Made by a program: the position numbers and the translations under genes
Source: Methanothrix harundinacea
Lineage (GTDB): Archaea > Halobacteriota > Methanosarcinia > Methanotrichales > Methanotrichaceae
Direction of reading: 5' to 3'
Length of the DNA: 51,159 bases
Assembly (NCBI GenBank): GCA_002502785.1
Contig: DAQG01000037.1
Location: 1-51,159 of the forward strand
The notes under the pieces: generated by a model
The model's database searches: none
What the model was told of the DNA's origin: nothing
What the model saw: the letters and a program-made list of their open reading frames with translations, nothing else
Part shown: piece after piece, positions 42,685 through 51,139 of the stretch
Layout: every line of letters begins with the position of its first letter
How positions within the stretch are numbered: position 1 is the stretch's first letter

Positions 42685-43821
42685 CTAAGATATTGGTGAT
42701 AGATTAATGGTCAAATTGTGATTCGATGGCATTTCTCCTACTTCAACAGATTGTCCTCCAAAATACATTTTCAATATTTCAATTAATATTGGAAGTAATA
42801 TCAAAATTAGAAAATTCCTTATTATACCTAGGTCGAAAGGGTAATCACGCATCTTCTCGATTTCTATAAATAAACTCATAAGGGTGGATAAAACAATTGC
42901 GTGTTTCTCAATTGAATCATTCTGATTTATGTTCTCGTATTTTGAGTCTTTTAATTTATATATACGTTCTCTCTGCGTTTCAATTTCGGATTTTAAAGTA
43001 GTCAATGACTGTTTTTTATAATTCTTTAATATTCTATGTATTTTTAATTGATGTGTTGTAAATATAAATACTCCTAGTACCCACATGATATAAACTAAAA
43101 TTCTCATACTGGTCTCTCCTTCACATAGAAATACTTCATTATATAAAATCAAAATAAAGAAATATGTAGTTACCGTTGTTAGAAATAGTTCCCCGATAGG
43201 CCTCATTCCTCCACATCTGTAGGGTTCAATTGGATTGATTTTCTCGCATTTGACATTCTCTTCCACTAAATTAGGGAAAATAACGACCCCAATTACGATG
43301 GAGACGAATTCTGCTAAAATAGGCAGACCAATAATTAGGTACCATAGGAGGTTATGAATAATATATATTTGGCCTCCCAGGTCCTGTTGATAATAGGCAA
43401 AGCTCTCAATAAATATAGCTTGAAATGTCCTATAAAGTGCAAATATAGAGAAGACTATATAAATACATATGGATAGCTTTGGACGAATCATTTTATCTAA
43501 CATCTCTTTATGCGCATTCTCACGCAATAATGATTTTAATTCATTTGATGCTTTTATATAAGAATCTCTTATGCTAAGCAGACCCAATCCAACTATTAAT
43601 ACCAACATAAATGGGATCAGATCTTTTATCTTAAATGTTTCATTGCCGAATAATTTCCAAGAACCCGACATTAAATAGACTATAGCGTATACTATATACC
43701 ACTCGACTACATATAAAATAGCTCCAATCTTAGGTCTATTATATGTTATTTTTTCTAGGTAAAGTTTTTTACTCATTATCGTCGCCTTCTTACTCGGTGA
43801 ATCGTTTGCCTTATTCGACAT
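42685..43821 (-). CDS. AT-rich orphan membrane protein (378 aa)
   Basis: I do not recognise this protein. It has six to eight hydrophobic helices (e.g. IYIVFSIFALYRTFQAIFI, LLWYLIIGLPILAEFVSIVI, LFLTTVTTYFFILILY, FLILILLPILIEIL) and a charged coiled-coil-like loop (LKSEIETQRERIYKLKDSK) near residue 290. Its base composition is far more AT-rich than flanking genes, with many ATA/ATT/AAA codons, so it was probably acquired recently. The start could be ATG 43821 or ATG 43776; AT-rich TATA candidates exist for both. Confidence 0.65.
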   Translation of the reverse strand: MSNKANDSPSKKATIMSKKLYLEKITYNRPKIGAILYVVEWYIVYAIVYLMSGSWKLFGNETFKIKDLIPFMLVLIVGLGLLSIRDSYIKASNELKSLLRENAHKEMLDKMIRPKLSICIYIVFSIFALYRTFQAIFIESFAYYQQDLGGQIYIIHNLLWYLIIGLPILAEFVSIVIGVVIFPNLVEENVKCEKINPIEPYRCGGMRPIGELFLTTVTTYFFILILYNEVFLCEGETSMRILVYIMWVLGVFIFTTHQLKIHRILKNYKKQSLTTLKSEIETQRERIYKLKDSKYENINQNDSIEKHAIVLSTLMSLFIEIEKMRDYPFDLGIIRNFLILILLPILIEILKMYFGGQSVEVGEMPSNHNLTINLSPIS

Positions 43822-43994
43822 CCAATATTCATATATAAATTATTATTAATACCTCTCTGCCATCCTCTAAGGATCATATTTGTTTAATTGTATTTAGGTT
43901 TAACCAACATGTATACGTTCTGATCACACTACCAATGTAGAAGTTAGACTCTTTAAATGATTTTGAGACAGTGTATTTTCAATGCTTCCAAAGA

Positions 43995-44006
43995 GGTTAA
44001 ATAAAT
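43995..44006 (+). promoter_or_regulatory. TATA box for enolase
   Basis: ggttaaataaat is centred near 44001; the transcript would start near 44027, about 11 nt before ATG 44038. It lies at the end of the AT-rich patch. Confidence 0.5.
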
Positions 44007-44037
44007 CTGCCGCGAAGGCTCGACCAGGTGCATTATA

Positions 44038-45294
44038 ATGTCATTTGAGATCGAGAACATTCACGCTCGCGAGATTCTGGACTCGCGAGGGAATCCCACC
44101 GTTGAGGTAGACGTCTGGACCTGTTGCGGCTTCGGCCGAGCCGCTGTTCCCTCGGGCGCCTCGACGGGGACCCACGAGGCCCTGGAGCTCCGAGACGGCG
44201 ACGACCGATATGGTGGGAAGGGCGTCTTGAGGGCCGTAAAGAACGTAAACGAGATCATCGGGCCGAAGCTGATCGAGTCCGAGATCAGCGCCCTCGAACA
44301 GCGGGCCGTCGACAACTTCATGCTGGAGCTGGACGGGACTCCCCTCAAGTCGAACCTCGGCGCGAACGCCATCCTCGGTGTGTCCCTAGGCGTCGCCAAG
44401 GCCGCAGCTGACGAGTTAGGAATTCCACTCTACCAATACCTCGGCGGCGTCAACACCACGACCCTGCCGGTGCCTTCCTTGAACGTCCTCAACGGCGGCC
44501 AGCACGCAGGAAACGACCTTGCCATTCAGGAGTTCATGATCCTTCCGAAGGGCGCAAGCTGCTTCTCCGAGGGCCTGCGAAAGGCGGCCGAGACCTACCA
44601 CGCCCTCGGCAAGATCCTCCAGGGAAGGTACGGCGCCGGTGCCACCAACGTCGGATATGAGGGTGGATACGCCCCGCCCCTGAATAGAACTGTAGACGCC
44701 CTCGACGCCCTGATGAGCGCTCTCGATGTCACCGGCTACGAGAAGGAGATAGGCATCGGGATGGACGCCGCAGCATCCAGCTTCTACAAGAATGGCTCCT
44801 ACGTCATCGACGGCAAGAAGCTTTCGAGCGGCGAGATGGTCGACTTTTACGCAGACCTGGTGGCCACCTACCCCATCATCTCCGTCGAGGACCCCTTCGA
44901 GGAGGAGGGATACGAAGACTTCGCGGCCCTGACCGCGAGACTTCCCAGAACGATCATCGTCGGCGACGACATCTACGTCACCAACGTCGAGAGGCTGTCG
45001 AAAGGGATCGAGATGAAGGCGACCAACGCCCTCCTCCTCAAGCTCAACCAGATCGGCTCCGTCTCCGAGGCCTTCGATGCCGCGAGGATGGCTTTCAGAA
45101 ACGGCTTCAAGGTGATGGCAAGCCACAGGTCCGCCGAGACCGAGGACTCGGCTCTCGCCGACGTGACGGTGGCCCTGGGTGCTGAGATGCTCAAGACCGG
45201 AGCTCCCGCCAGAAGCGAGAGGAACGCCAAGTACAACCAGCTCCTCAGGATCGAGGAAGAGCTGGGGTCCGCCGCCACCTACGCCCAGATCTAG
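44038..45294 (+). CDS. eno: enolase
   Basis: Interconverts 2-phosphoglycerate and phosphoenolpyruvate. The 418-residue protein retains REILDSRGNPTVEVDV, the SGASTG loop, NGGQHAGNDLAIQEFM, metal ligands Asp243, Glu284 and Asp310, and the base Lys335 in LLLKLNQIG. Two motif positions are unusual: the NVGDEGG loop is NVGYEGG (Glu208 kept), and SHRSGETED is SHRSAETED. It is therefore probably active, but the environment of the acid/base pair is altered. A close TATA box supports ATG 44038. Confidence 0.93.
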   Translation: MSFEIENIHAREILDSRGNPTVEVDVWTCCGFGRAAVPSGASTGTHEALELRDGDDRYGGKGVLRAVKNVNEIIGPKLIESEISALEQRAVDNFMLELDGTPLKSNLGANAILGVSLGVAKAAADELGIPLYQYLGGVNTTTLPVPSLNVLNGGQHAGNDLAIQEFMILPKGASCFSEGLRKAAETYHALGKILQGRYGAGATNVGYEGGYAPPLNRTVDALDALMSALDVTGYEKEIGIGMDAAASSFYKNGSYVIDGKKLSSGEMVDFYADLVATYPIISVEDPFEEEGYEDFAALTARLPRTIIVGDDIYVTNVERLSKGIEMKATNALLLKLNQIGSVSEAFDAARMAFRNGFKVMASHRSAETEDSALADVTVALGAEMLKTGAPARSERNAKYNQLLRIEEELGSAATYAQI

Positions 45295-45345
45295 GCGGAC
45301 CGGGCTCGAAAGGTCTATAATCGAAAGGCTACAAAGGGCCGGGGC

Positions 45346-45654
45346 ATGGAATACTCATTCAAGAGGGGCTTTCGGCCCGAGCTTGAGAGGATCAAAACAG
45401 CTCTGAAGGAGGAGTTCCCCACCGAGATCCGGGAGGAAGATGGGAGGCTCCTTCTCAGCTACGGCGCCCTCAAGTCCATCGAGGTCTCGATCGAGGGAAA
45501 GAAGATGCTAGTCACCACCGAGCCCTCGGGCAAGGTTGGCGACGATGTGATCCTTGATACCAATAAGAGATTCAGAAACTTCCTGGAGCGGGCCACCGGC
45601 TACACCGCAAAGCAGAGGCTCCAGCAGGCGAAAAAAGAAGTGAGCAAGGGCTAG
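45346..45654 (+). CDS. small conserved archaeal protein (DUF5611-like, 102 aa)
   Basis: A compact alpha/beta protein: an amphipathic helix (ELERIKTALKEEF), a strand pair (RLLLSYGALKSIEVSIEGKKMLVTTEP) and C-terminal helices (NKRFRNFLERATGYTAKQRLQQAKKE). It looks like the short methanogen family DUF5611, whose function is unknown; that assignment is from memory of the pattern. A TATA box gtctataat about 28 bases before ATG 45346 indicates a nearly leaderless mRNA. Confidence 0.65.
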   Translation: MEYSFKRGFRPELERIKTALKEEFPTEIREEDGRLLLSYGALKSIEVSIEGKKMLVTTEPSGKVGDDVILDTNKRFRNFLERATGYTAKQRLQQAKKEVSKG

Positions 45655-45734
45655 GAACCGTTTCCTGCTCGCCCTTCTCATCCTGTCTCTGCTGCTCGGT
45701 TTTTGCTCCGACCCGTCCATCTCCAGACCTTTCT

Positions 45735-46832
45735 CTAGCAGACTTGGAGCTTTCCCGCCACGAACTCCTCGACCAGGTCACCAATCCCCTCCAGATGCCG
45801 ATCGATGACTGCCTCGATCCTCTTCTCTTCGTTCTCGTCCGGTCGAAGCTCGCCTCTTATCTCCACGGCCCTGAGGAGGGGCTCGGTCAGGGGCGCGCCG
45901 ATCTTGCTCACCAGGGTGACGTACGCCTCTTTCACGCCCTCTGATTCGGCGATCTCTCTCGCGGCCCTCGTGGCGACGACGTTGTAGATCTTGCCGACGT
46001 GGTTTATGGGATTCTTTCCTGCGATCGCCTCGATCGACATCGGCCGCATGGGGGTTATGAGACCGCTCCCACGATTGCCCCGACCGGTGGCGCCGTCGTC
46101 CCCCATCTCGATGGAGCTACCCGTCAGGGTGAGAAAGATGTTTTTGTCGCTGTCGGCGGCGTTCACGACGACCTTCGCGTCGGCAGCCTCGAGAATCGCC
46201 TCGCGAACCTTCGCCTTCACCTCCAGGTAGTCCTCCATGGAGAAGACGTACTTAGAGACGATAGCCGCCGCAGCCACCAGGTTCAGTCCATCGCCGATCC
46301 GTACCGCCATCACCTTGGTGTCCTCGCCCACACCCTTCACCTCTCTGATCCTCTTCTCCAAGTCCAGGACCAGCTCTTCCAGGGAATTCAGGGGCGCAAA
46401 TCCGACACCTATCGATGTGTCGTTCGCCCCTCTTTTCATGAGACTCCTCAGCTCCCGCGACCCCTCCCTCACCCTGGAGTCCACCCTGTACTCCTTGAGG
46501 TTCGCAACCGACATTCCAAGATGTTTGGAGGCCGCCTGCTGAATTACAGAATCCAAATCCTGGCCTTCGGGCGTCGTGGCCCTGCCACCCACGATCACCG
46601 TCGGCGGCTCCAGAACCCTTCCGCCTCCGAACCGAACCTCTGTCCTGCCGGCGGTTATCAGGACCTTGTCGACGTTGTGGTGGAGGATTTCTCCGGACTC
46701 TTCGAGGTAGAACCTGGACAGCTCCACCGAGATCGCCTCGGATACGCCGTCCGCCAGCGTATCCGGATGGCCCAGGCCCTTTCGTTCCACCACCTCGAAG
46801 GGCAGAGGTCTGTACTTCAGAAATACGATCAT
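45735..46832 (-). CDS. metK: S-adenosylmethionine synthetase (archaeal type)
   Basis: Makes SAM from methionine and ATP. The archaeal (class gamma) signature is clear: VERKGLGHPDTLADG near the N-terminus, ILHHNVDKV, GGRATTPEGQ, NDTSIGVGFAPL, EMGDDGATGRGNRGSGLITP and GKNPINHVGKIYN. At 365 residues it is shorter than the roughly 400 residues usual, mainly at the N-terminus and in the region after the GGRAT motif. A TATA-like aatatt element lies some 36 bases before ATG 46832. It converges with the small DUF5611-like gene. Confidence 0.93.
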   Translation of the reverse strand: MIVFLKYRPLPFEVVERKGLGHPDTLADGVSEAISVELSRFYLEESGEILHHNVDKVLITAGRTEVRFGGGRVLEPPTVIVGGRATTPEGQDLDSVIQQAASKHLGMSVANLKEYRVDSRVREGSRELRSLMKRGANDTSIGVGFAPLNSLEELVLDLEKRIREVKGVGEDTKVMAVRIGDGLNLVAAAAIVSKYVFSMEDYLEVKAKVREAILEAADAKVVVNAADSDKNIFLTLTGSSIEMGDDGATGRGNRGSGLITPMRPMSIEAIAGKNPINHVGKIYNVVATRAAREIAESEGVKEAYVTLVSKIGAPLTEPLLRAVEIRGELRPDENEEKRIEAVIDRHLEGIGDLVEEFVAGKLQVC

Positions 46833-47070
46833 CAGAACACCCGGATATCTACAGAATCTCCGAATTAATATTTTGATCGGTTCTGACTAAAGAGCGTCTG
46901 AAAAGTACGCTAATTGTCGTAAGGGTTTGGGACCAAGCGTCGATCGATCTTATCGCAAAATTCAGATAATGCCGAGATTAATAAATGTAAATTTGTCGGA
47001 AAACTGAAACGGTGATTGGCATCAGTGATTTATAAAATTCAACCTATTACTGAGGGTGTAATTTATATTC
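46833..47070. other. divergent promoter region of metK and pan
   Basis: About 240 AT-rich bases. A TATA-like gatttataaaatt at 47027-47038 fits the pan gene, and the metK TATA-like run is near 46868. No ORF or RNA gene is supported. Confidence 0.4.
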
Positions 47071-48333
47071 ATGAAAGAGCATTCGATTGATTACATGACT
47101 GAGTCAACAATAACGCCAGATCAGGAGTCGATTCAGGAATTACACTTAAAGAGGATTACAGCTCTGGAAAACGAGAACAAACGCCTGAGCGAGGAGATAG
47201 AGACCATCAGGATGGAGAAAGAGGATACCAGAGCCAAGCTCGTTGAGACCCTTATTTCCAACAAGAAGTACATGCGGGAAGAGGAGAGGCTCAAGAAAGA
47301 GAACGCGCTTCTTCGCAGGATGCCCCTCTTCCTGGCGACGGTAGTGGAGATGGGAGAGGACTACGTCCTTCTCCGACAGCACGGAAACAACCAGGAGTTC
47401 ATAACCACCACATCTCCAGAGATGATGGAGTCGCTGGAGCCGAACACGAGAGTCGCGATAAACAACTCTCTGACGATCGTTAGAGTGATGGACAAATCCG
47501 TGGACGTCAGGGCAAAGACGATGGAGCTGATAGAGGCACCCACCATCTCTTACGATCAGGTGGGTGGACTTGAGGACCAGATAAGGGAGGTCAGCGAGAC
47601 CGTCGAGCTTCCCCTCACTCAACCCGAGCTCTTCGCCGAGATCGGGGTTGAGCCTCCGAAGGGTGTCCTCCTTTACGGCCCCCCCGGAACCGGCAAGACC
47701 CTCATCGCCAAGGCGGTAGCCCACCACTCCAGGGCCACCTTCATCCACATGTCAGGAAGCGAGCTCGTCCACAAGTTCATCGGTGAAGGTGCCCAGCTTG
47801 TCAGGGACATATTCCAGATGGCGAGAGACAAGGCCCCTGCCATCGTCTTCATCGACGAGATAGACTCCGTCGGAAGCATAAGGACTCATGATGGGACCAC
47901 CGGAAGCGCGGAGGTGAACCGGACGATGATGCAGCTATTGGCGGAGCTGGACGGCTTCAGGGCCAGGGGCGACGTCAAGGTCATCGCCGCCACCAACAGG
48001 ATAGACATACTCGACCCGGCCCTCCTCAGGCCCGGCAGGTTCGACCGGATAATCGAGATACCGATGCCTAACTTCGACGCTCGTCTTAGCATTCTTCAGA
48101 TACACACCAAGAACATGAAGATGAACCCCGAAGTGGACCTCCAGGCCATCGTAAAGGAGACGGAAGGCGCGAGCGGTGCCGATCTCAAGTCCATCGCCGT
48201 CGAGGCCGGCATGATGGCCATAAGGCGTCGAGGCAGCTCGGTGACCGCAGAGGACTTCAAGAAAGCCGTGGACAAGGTCCTCGGCGAGGAGATGCTTCCT
48301 CACATGGACGAGTCAATGAGAATGTTCTCGTAA
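47071..48333 (+). CDS. pan: proteasome-activating nucleotidase
   Basis: Hexameric AAA+ unfoldase that feeds the archaeal 20S proteasome. The 420-residue protein has an N-terminal coiled coil (about 25-80), an OB domain (PLFLATVVEMGEDYVLL..), Walker A GPPGTGKT, Walker B IVFIDEID, the SRH region ATNRIDILDPALLRPGRFDR and a C-terminal helical domain. The tail ends ...SMRMFS and lacks the hydrophobic-Tyr-X motif that opens the 20S gate in well-studied PAN. No proteasome subunit gene is adjacent. ATG 47071 is assumed; ATG 47095 is possible. Confidence 0.94.
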   Translation: MKEHSIDYMTESTITPDQESIQELHLKRITALENENKRLSEEIETIRMEKEDTRAKLVETLISNKKYMREEERLKKENALLRRMPLFLATVVEMGEDYVLLRQHGNNQEFITTTSPEMMESLEPNTRVAINNSLTIVRVMDKSVDVRAKTMELIEAPTISYDQVGGLEDQIREVSETVELPLTQPELFAEIGVEPPKGVLLYGPPGTGKTLIAKAVAHHSRATFIHMSGSELVHKFIGEGAQLVRDIFQMARDKAPAIVFIDEIDSVGSIRTHDGTTGSAEVNRTMMQLLAELDGFRARGDVKVIAATNRIDILDPALLRPGRFDRIIEIPMPNFDARLSILQIHTKNMKMNPEVDLQAIVKETEGASGADLKSIAVEAGMMAIRRRGSSVTAEDFKKAVDKVLGEEMLPHMDESMRMFS

Positions 48334-48357
48334 GAGGCGACTCAATGCAAAGGATCA

Positions 48358-48382
48358 GTTGCGGCTTTGATGGAGCCGCAAC
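48358..48382 (+). terminator. stem-loop terminator after pan
   Basis: gttgcggct pairs perfectly with agccgcaac around a 7-base loop, about 25 bases after the pan stop. An AT-rich stretch follows (attcttttatt). This suits a transcription terminator. Confidence 0.65.
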
Positions 48383-48761
48383 TCGCAACTATTCTTTTAT
48401 TCGCCTCCTCGTTGTTTGGTGGTGCGCCTGGAATTGGTTGATATTTCCCCCGCGAGAACGATATTGCTTCTGATTTTTTGGAGACCCTTTGGATCCTATC
48501 TTGTATCAAAAGCGCTATCCTGTAGGGGCTCTAAGAATTCCAAGCGAAATATCAACCCAATAAAAGAGCACCAACCGCTGTTTTGTGTGGGTAAATTTAT
48601 GGGATCGCAAATCCTGTGGCGCTAGCCGTAACAACTTCGTGATCGTCAGGAATCAGAATGCTCATGAGATTTAGCGCCAGCAATCGCCTTAGATGCCAAT
48701 TTTATGGTGAGTACTACAATTATCGAGTCCGCTTGTCGCTATCTTGATGTTACCAACATGA
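48383..48761. other. intergenic region with one repeat copy
   Basis: No convincing gene. The 69-codon frame at 48416-48625 has an ordinary chance-like composition and no ribosome site. Near 48576-48600 the sequence matches the terminal repeat of the element at 48781. Confidence 0.4.
48576..48600 (+). repeat. copy of element terminal repeat
   Basis: cgctgttttgtgtgggtaa is close to the left terminus of the element at 48781 (cgctattccgtgtgggtaa) and shares its first 13 bases with the last 14 bases of the window (51146-51159). Confidence 0.5.
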
Positions 48762-48795
48762 AATAGCGAAGAGCCTTTAGGGCTCCTCGCTATTC
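48762..48795. repeat. inverted repeat hairpin at element boundary
   Basis: aatagcgaagagcc (48762-48775) and ggctcctcgctatt (48782-48795 with neighbours) form a 14-bp stem with one mismatch and a ttta loop. It abuts the left end of the small element and contains the same motif in opposite orientation. Confidence 0.6.
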
Positions 48796-48925
48796 CGTGT
48801 GGGTAATGGATAACCATTTATTTTATAATTAATACCCAGCAGCTTGCAGCGGGGTGCGCTGTTTGACTCGATAACATCATATGATAAACGGTTATCCGTT
48901 ACCCCCACTAAAATAGCGAAGAGCC
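48781..48925. mobile_element. MITE-like inverted-repeat element (about 145 bp)
   Basis: Both ends read alike in opposite directions for about 40 bases. The left end begins ggctcctcgctatt and continues to gggtaatggataacc; the reverse complement of the right end begins ggctcttcgctatt and continues to gggtaacggataacc. The middle is AT-rich with no ORF. Small non-coding elements with long terminal repeats of this kind are MITEs moved by a transposase elsewhere. No clear target duplication is seen. Further partial copies lie at 48576 and 51140. Confidence 0.55.
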
Positions 48926-48952
48926 AAAAAATTTCCTGTCCCTGGCCAGAAA

Positions 48953-49102
48953 TCACTCGCCTTCCAGCTCAGCCAGCGCCTCCGGCGGGAGCGCCTTCAC
49001 CACGTCGATCTTCTTGACGCAGTGGGTCTTAACCCCGTACTTCTTGGCTATCGGCCTCAGATCCTTCATCGAGTACTTCTCGGCGATCTCCTCAGCATCC
49101 AT
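48953..49102 (-). CDS. minimal SAP/Rho-N-like small protein (49 aa)
   Basis: The sequence MDAEEIAEKYSMKDLRPIAKKYGVKTHCVKKIDVVKALPPE fits a helix-extended loop-helix module resembling SAP and Rho N-terminal domains, which bind nucleic acid. Only this module is present. The TATA box atatttaaac on the minus strand is 28 bases before ATG 49102, so the mRNA is leaderless and the longer frame upstream is not used. Its function is unknown. Confidence 0.65.
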   Translation of the reverse strand: MDAEEIAEKYSMKDLRPIAKKYGVKTHCVKKIDVVKALPPEALAELEGE

Positions 49103-49124
49103 AAAACCACTTAATGCCTGGAGG

Positions 49125-49134
49125 ATATTTAAAC
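49125..49134 (-). promoter_or_regulatory. TATA box for SAP-like gene
   Basis: The minus strand reads gtttaaatat, centred about 28 bases before ATG 49102, so transcription would begin at the start codon. Confidence 0.6.
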
Positions 49135-49306
49135 GTTTTTTCGATACCCGCAACAACCTCAACAGGTTGATATGGGATTTCATTGGGCATCGGTTAAGGA
49201 TTTTGAAGCTACAAATCTCGTATATCTTCACACTAGTTAAGTATTGCATAAACGAGATACGATATCGGGAATGACTTGTTGTAACCCCTTTGATCGAGCC
49301 GATCAC

Positions 49307-49572
49307 ATCAGATTCGCTACTGAGATCTATGCACCACTGCGATTCTTGTCTTAAACGATGACCAATGTATGGGATTTATAACCCAAAATTTGACGATAGA
49401 AATAGGCTGAAGCCTCACACCTTGCTCCAATTTACCAGGTCAGGTCCTTTTCCTCGTGTCAACAGGGCCGTCCCTCCGTTCAATTTTGGAATATGACGTA
49501 TTCGTCCGAATCGGTTCGGGCCCGAGTTCAAGTCGGAGGATCGAGCGTCGATTCTCGCGTCCGAGACTACAG
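49307..49572. other. intergenic region, no gene seen
   Basis: About 270 bases between divergent genes. No credible ORF, tRNA or strong hairpin was found. Confidence 0.35.
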
Positions 49573-49582
49573 CTTTAAATAG
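49573..49582 (+). promoter_or_regulatory. TATA box and long leader of the DEAD-box gene
   Basis: ctttaaatag suggests a transcript start near 49603, almost 190 nt before ATG 49795. Long leaders are known for cold-induced RNA helicase genes of methanogens; this parallel is inference. The leader is AT-rich and includes an in-frame open stretch from 49675. Confidence 0.5.
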
Positions 49583-49794
49583 GGGAGGCGGGATCTAGAC
49601 CTGGTGCGATCATCTGTCAGCTTTACAATGGTCATTAACTGCAGGATTTACTGAGTTGGAACGCCAAAGCTCGTATGTTCTTGATCAAACCGTCAAAATA
49701 TGGTTCACAAATTAGATTCGAGCTAATTAATGAGAACTATTCTGGCCCAAATTCATATGCCGACGTCCACTTGCGTACTCCTGAAGAGGTAAAA

Positions 49795-51060
49795 ATGCCG
49801 TTTGAAAATTTAAATATCACAGAGCCGCTCCAGCGAGCGCTTACCAAAGAAGGATACTCCACGCCCACGCCGATACAGGCGCAGGCGATACCCCATATTT
49901 TGAAGGGCGAGGACATGATGGGCATCGCCCAGACGGGCACGGGCAAGACCGCTGCATTCGTGTTGCCCGTCCTCCAGAGGATGTCCCAAGAGCAGAAGGT
50001 TCCAGCACCCGGATTTCCGCGAGCGCTCGTGCTCGCACCAACCCGAGAGCTTGCAGCACAGATAGACCAGAGCTTTGCCACGTACGGCCAGTTCCTCCGG
50101 TTCAGGCACACCGCCATATATGGTGGTGTCAACCAAGGGCCGCAGGTCAGGGCTCTATCCAGGGGCGTTGATACCCTCGTCGCCACGCCCGGTCGGCTGC
50201 TCGACCTGATGGACCAGGGTTACGTAAAGCTGAAGGGCGTTGAGTTCTTCGTCCTCGACGAGGCGGACAGGATGCTGGACATGGGTTTCGCCAACGACGT
50301 GCGCAAGATCGTCTCGGCGCTGCCACAGAAGCGCCATTCCCTCTTCTTCGCGGCCACCATGTCGCCGCAGATCGGCGAGCTTGCAAGAAGGCTTCTCACG
50401 AACCCAGTCCGAATCGAGGTGGCTCCCCAGGCGACGACGGTGGAGAGCGTCGAACAGCGCATTTTTTTTGTGGATCAGAACAACAAGGATGCGCTGCTTT
50501 TGGGGCTTCTCCAACAGAAACACTTGAAGCGCGTTTTGGTCTTCACCCGGACGAAGCGGCGCGCGGACAAGGTCGCATCAGTGCTATTCAAAAACAGGAT
50601 CCGGTCCGATGCCATTCACGGCAACAAGTCGCAAAACCAGCGTACTCAGGCACTAAGCGGCTTCAAGTCTGGCCGATTGCAGGTGCTGGTGGCAACTGAC
50701 ATCGCCGCCCGCGGAATCGATGTTGAGGAGATATCCCACGTCATAAACTACGATCTGCCCAACGAAGCTGAGAGCTATGTTCACCGCATCGGTCGGACGG
50801 GACGTGCGGGGGCAGCCGGTACCGCATACTCATTCTGCGCGGCCGACGAGCGAAACTTCCTCCGCGAAATCGAGAAGCTCACGCGGACGAAGATAGAGCA
50901 AATGGACCACCGATATCATTCGGAACATGCAAAGAGCGCCGTGGGCGCTGCTGCAAAGCCTGCCTCAAAGAAATCGAGGAGCGTGCCGAGAAGTTTTGGA
51001 CAGAAGAGCGTGCACAGGTCGGGTCCTCGAAAGTCACGTAATCCTGCCGTACGCCGCTAG
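49795..51060 (+). CDS. DEAD-box RNA helicase (bacterial RhlE-like)
   Basis: ATP-dependent RNA unwinding enzyme of 421 residues. The Q motif (GYSTPTPIQAQAIP), motif I AQTGTGKT, PTRELAAQ, GG, TPGRLLD, DEAD, motif III (AAT where SAT is usual), VFTRTKRRAD, ARGIDVE and HRIGRTGRAG are all present in order. The tail is basic and rich in Ser, Arg and Lys (about 385-421), as in bacterial RhlE proteins. It looks bacterial in type and may have been acquired by transfer. GAGGT lies a few bases before ATG 49795, so the 40-codon upstream extension is not used. Confidence 0.92.
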   Translation: MPFENLNITEPLQRALTKEGYSTPTPIQAQAIPHILKGEDMMGIAQTGTGKTAAFVLPVLQRMSQEQKVPAPGFPRALVLAPTRELAAQIDQSFATYGQFLRFRHTAIYGGVNQGPQVRALSRGVDTLVATPGRLLDLMDQGYVKLKGVEFFVLDEADRMLDMGFANDVRKIVSALPQKRHSLFFAATMSPQIGELARRLLTNPVRIEVAPQATTVESVEQRIFFVDQNNKDALLLGLLQQKHLKRVLVFTRTKRRADKVASVLFKNRIRSDAIHGNKSQNQRTQALSGFKSGRLQVLVATDIAARGIDVEEISHVINYDLPNEAESYVHRIGRTGRAGAAGTAYSFCAADERNFLREIEKLTRTKIEQMDHRYHSEHAKSAVGAAAKPASKKSRSVPRSFGQKSVHRSGPRKSRNPAVRR

Positions 51061-51096
51061 CTGATAGAAAGTTCAAATCCGGACGATCTGGGCCTG

Positions 51097-51122
51097 AGCT
51101 ATTTTTGTGATCAAAAATAGCT
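51097..51122 (+). terminator. stem-loop terminator after DEAD-box gene
   Basis: agctatttttg and caaaaatagct pair perfectly over 11 bases with a tgat loop, about 37 bases after the stop. A T-rich stretch (ctttttttc) follows. Confidence 0.65.
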
Positions 51123-51139
51123 GATCAATCCTTTTTTTC

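Noticed and set aside
48416..48625. 69-codon frame after pan
   Set aside because: No ribosome site, no domain and it runs through a repeat copy.
48781..48925. CRISPR repeat possibility
   Set aside because: The repeats are inverted, few, and not separated by regular spacers; no cas gene is present anywhere in the window.
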